This document shows, piece by piece, positions 62,337-64,000 of a stretch of 64,000 nt of DNA. Under the pieces are notes generated by a model. That model was given only the letters and a program-made list of their open reading frames with translations, did no database searches and was not told the DNA's origin. The DNA is from Haloactinospora alba (GTDB lineage Bacteria; Actinomycetota; Actinomycetes; Streptosporangiales; Streptosporangiaceae). The DNA is taken from the NCBI RefSeq assembly GCF_006717075.1, contig NZ_VFQC01000001.1, positions 2,031,501 through 2,095,500 of the forward strand, read 5' to 3'. The position numbers and the translations under genes were made by a program. Each line of letters opens with the position of its first letter. The first letter of the stretch is position 1.

Positions 62337-63305
62337 TCACGACGCCGTTCCCGGATCGCGGATACGCTCGGCTGCCCTCAACCGCGCCGACGCGGCGCGA
62401 GGGTTGCCCTCGCTCTCCTCGGCGCCGGGTTGTTCGGCGCCCCTGGTGAGCAGACGGAGTTCGGGACGTTCCTCCTCGAGCGTCACCGGGAGGTCGGGTG
62501 GAGTGGTGTCGGTCGCGAGTGACGCCAGTGTCCGCTTACTGATGCGATCTTCCAGGGAGTGGTAGGAGAGCACAACGACCCGGCCACCCACGGCAAGCCG
62601 GGAGACGGCGGCGGGAAGCGCGCGCCGCAGGATCGTCAGTTCGGCGTTCACCTCGATCCGCAGGGCCTGGAACGTACGTTTGGCGGGGTTGCCGCCGCTG
62701 CGCCGGGCCGCGGCGGGGATGGCCCCGCGGACGATCTCCGCCAAGCGACGCGTGGAGTCGAGGGGCTCTGTCCCCCGTTCGCGTCCGATCGCCTGGGCGA
62801 TACGCCGCGCGAACCGTTCCTCGCCGTAGTCGCGCAGCACACGCGCGAGCTCGCCGACCGGGTAGGTGTTGACCACGTCAGCAGCCGTTTGCCCCTGCGA
62901 ACGGTCCATACGCATGTCCAGCGGGGCGTCGTAGGAGTAGGCGAAACCCCGCTCGGCCTCGTCGAGCTGCGGGGAGGACACTCCCAGGTCCAGGAGGAGG
63001 CCGTGGACACGGGAGATGCCGAGGTCATCGAGGACGCGGGGGATCGCGTCGAAGTCGGCGTGGTGCAGGCTCACCCGTTCGTCCACGGACGCGAGCCGAC
63101 GGCGGGCGCGGTCCAGGGCCGACGTGTCCCGGTCCAGCCCCACCAGACGCGCTCCGGGAACGGCGTCCAGTAACCGCGCGGCATGCCCTCCCAGACCGAG
63201 GGTCCCGTCCACGAGGACCGCCTCCTGGCTTTCCAACGCGGGGGAAAGCAGTTCGCACACCCGGTCCGGCATGACCGGAGTGTGCGAGGCGTCAGCATCC
63301 GCCAT
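62337..63305 (-). CDS. rsmH: 16S rRNA (cytosine1402-N4)-methyltransferase RsmH
   Basis: A 322-residue SAM-dependent enzyme that methylates C1402 in the ribosomal P site (formerly MraW). Seen are [46 protein letters not shown] (SAM site), [33 protein letters not shown] broken by the family signature, and [15 protein letters not shown] chose ATG 63305, with GGGAGA ten bases before; GTG 63311 is an in-frame alternative. It is the first recognisable gene of the cell-wall cluster here. Confidence 0.96.
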   Translation of the reverse strand: MADADASHTPVMPDRVCELLSPALESQEAVLVDGTLGLGGHAARLLDAVPGARLVGLDRDTSALDRARRRLASVDERVSLHHADFDAIPRVLDDLGISRVHGLLLDLGVSSPQLDEAERGFAYSYDAPLDMRMDRSQGQTAADVVNTYPVGELARVLRDYGEERFARRIAQAIGRERGTEPLDSTRRLAEIVRGAIPAAARRSGGNPAKRTFQALRIEVNAELTILRRALPAAVSRLAVGGRVVVLSYHSLEDRISKRTLASLATDTTPPDLPVTLEEERPELRLLTRGAEQPGAEESEGNPRAASARLRAAERIRDPGTAS

Positions 63306-63918
63306 GGACACGTTTCTCCCTACCGTTCAGACGCGTGCGAACGTGTTGTTGCGCTGTCCCGGTGACAGTGCGGTACCAGCCCGGTGTGCGGTGGGCTGCC
63401 TCCCGGCGGCCCCCGCGACCGGAACGACCGGCCGCCCGCCGCGTTCCGGCGACTAGGCCGGCCGCCTTCCGGCGACGGGAGAACGTGGCCTCCGCCATCC
63501 CGACCGCTCCGACGGGAACGGCGGACGCGTTCAGCTCGTGGCCGGCACCGTCACCCTACTGCCGACGGGCGGGCCCGTGCTTAAGGGGACACAGCCCACC
63601 GGAGGCGTTTCCCGCCCCGTATTCCAGGGTCCCACCGGACAGCACGTCACACGCGGCGGGCCGGACCCAGCTTCCGGGGGAACCGCGGAAAACGTGGTGG
63701 TAGCGACCGGACACGAGCCACCGGTCTCCGGCCACGGAACGCGGCGCGCGTCGGCGACCAGGTTCCGGCACCGCGTTGGGACACACGGCGGCTCGCGCCT
63801 TCCGCCCGTGAGCCCGGGGTTCACGGGCCTGCCCCGAACGCCCCGGGACACAAGTGAGCGCCCGCCACAACGTGTTGGCGGGCGCGATCCACCGCTGGGA
63901 AGAACTGGCGAGACGAAG
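63306..63918. other. Region upstream of rsmH, no mraZ found
   Basis: 613 bases between rsmH and the DUF3040 gene. In many bacteria mraZ lies here, but none of the frames gives MraZ-like sequence such as the paired DKGR motifs. Minus-strand frames give Arg/Gly/Pro-rich peptides only. It probably holds the main promoter of the division cluster; no TGGG repeats of MraZ boxes were recognised. Confidence 0.55.
63858..63885 (-). terminator. Hairpin after the DUF3040 gene
   Basis: GCGCCCGCCA (63858-63867) pairs perfectly with TGGCGGGCGC (63876-63885) over an 8-base loop, about 33 bases past the DUF3040 stop on the minus strand. There is no T run. Confidence 0.65.
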
Positions 63919-64000
63919 CTACTGGTCGCCCTCCTGCCGCCGGCGCCAGCGTTCCTCGAAACGCTGCATCATCCCGGGGCGTTGCTGGCGACGCTGCTTG
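63919..64000 (-). CDS. DUF3040 family membrane protein, C-terminal end only
   Basis: Only the last 26 residues are in the window, ending MMQRFEERWRRRQEGDQ at TAG 63919-63921. This basic tail with the MxRxEERWRRR pattern is what I recall as the end of DUF3040 proteins, small two-span membrane proteins of actinomycetes whose gene often lies just before the mraZ/rsmH end of the division cluster. The rest is beyond the window edge, so the assignment rests on the tail and the place. Confidence 0.6.
   Translation of the reverse strand, partial: KQRRQQRPGMMQRFEERWRRRQEGDQ

Overview
The window is chromosomal DNA of a high-GC actinomycete. The evidence is a meso-diaminopimelate-type MurE, the actinobacterial division set (Wag31/DivIVA, SepF, FtsZ, FtsQ), the bifunctional HisA/TrpF enzyme PriA, actinobacteria-only families (DUF4193, DUF4235, DUF3040) and an ileS T-box of the actinobacterial translational type. 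murC lying between murG and ftsQ and the general protein style suggest Nocardiopsaceae or a near relative; the genus cannot be fixed from the sequence alone.

Layout. 1-5 kb: valS (cut by the window edge), a DUF4235 membrane protein, an unrecognised protein and a DUF4193 zinc-ribbon protein. 5-8.1 kb: a CutR/CutS-like two-component system whose upstream DNA carries two copies of a structured element, then a 55-residue protein with its own terminator. 8.3-14 kb: a SIS-domain protein, a heterodimeric ABC exporter and a secreted peptidoglycan-binding protein behind an AT-rich leader. 14.5-20.2 kb: the histidine operon hisD-hisC-hisB-(small membrane protein)-hisH-priA-hisF, on the minus strand with short or overlapping junctions.

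20.4-36 kb is the accessory part. It starts with a ferritin behind a tandem array of iron-box-like sites, then a P450 with the EQTLW motif of the CYP157 family in place of ExxR, a membrane protein and a secreted nuclease/phosphatase-fold protein. Next come a wrecked TnpB gene, a stand-alone LigD-type primase-polymerase, and a two-gene predicted conflict module: a trypsin-EAD2-VMAP-C protein followed by its CU044_2847/Trypco1 partner. A long-chain acyl-CoA ligase, an orphan Phd/YefM antitoxin, a hotdog thioesterase, a GNAT enzyme and a ThDP enzyme complete it.

36-64 kb is core: rluD-lspA-TraR/DksA-like, ileS behind a T-box, then on the minus strand the division and cell-wall cluster. Read from its promoter end the cluster is DUF3040, rsmH, ftsL, ftsI, murE, murF, mraY, murD, ftsW, murG, murC, ftsQ, ftsZ, pgeF, yggS, sepF, yggT, wag31, plus a membrane protein with an acidic tail. 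Together these make lipid II (MurC-G, MraY), polymerise it at the septum (FtsW, FtsI) and place the divisome (FtsZ, SepF, FtsQ, FtsL, Wag31). No mraZ is seen at the usual place. The strongest candidate for an under-described system is the protease/VMAP module at 28.0-30.3 kb, which has no MoxR or vWA partner in view.
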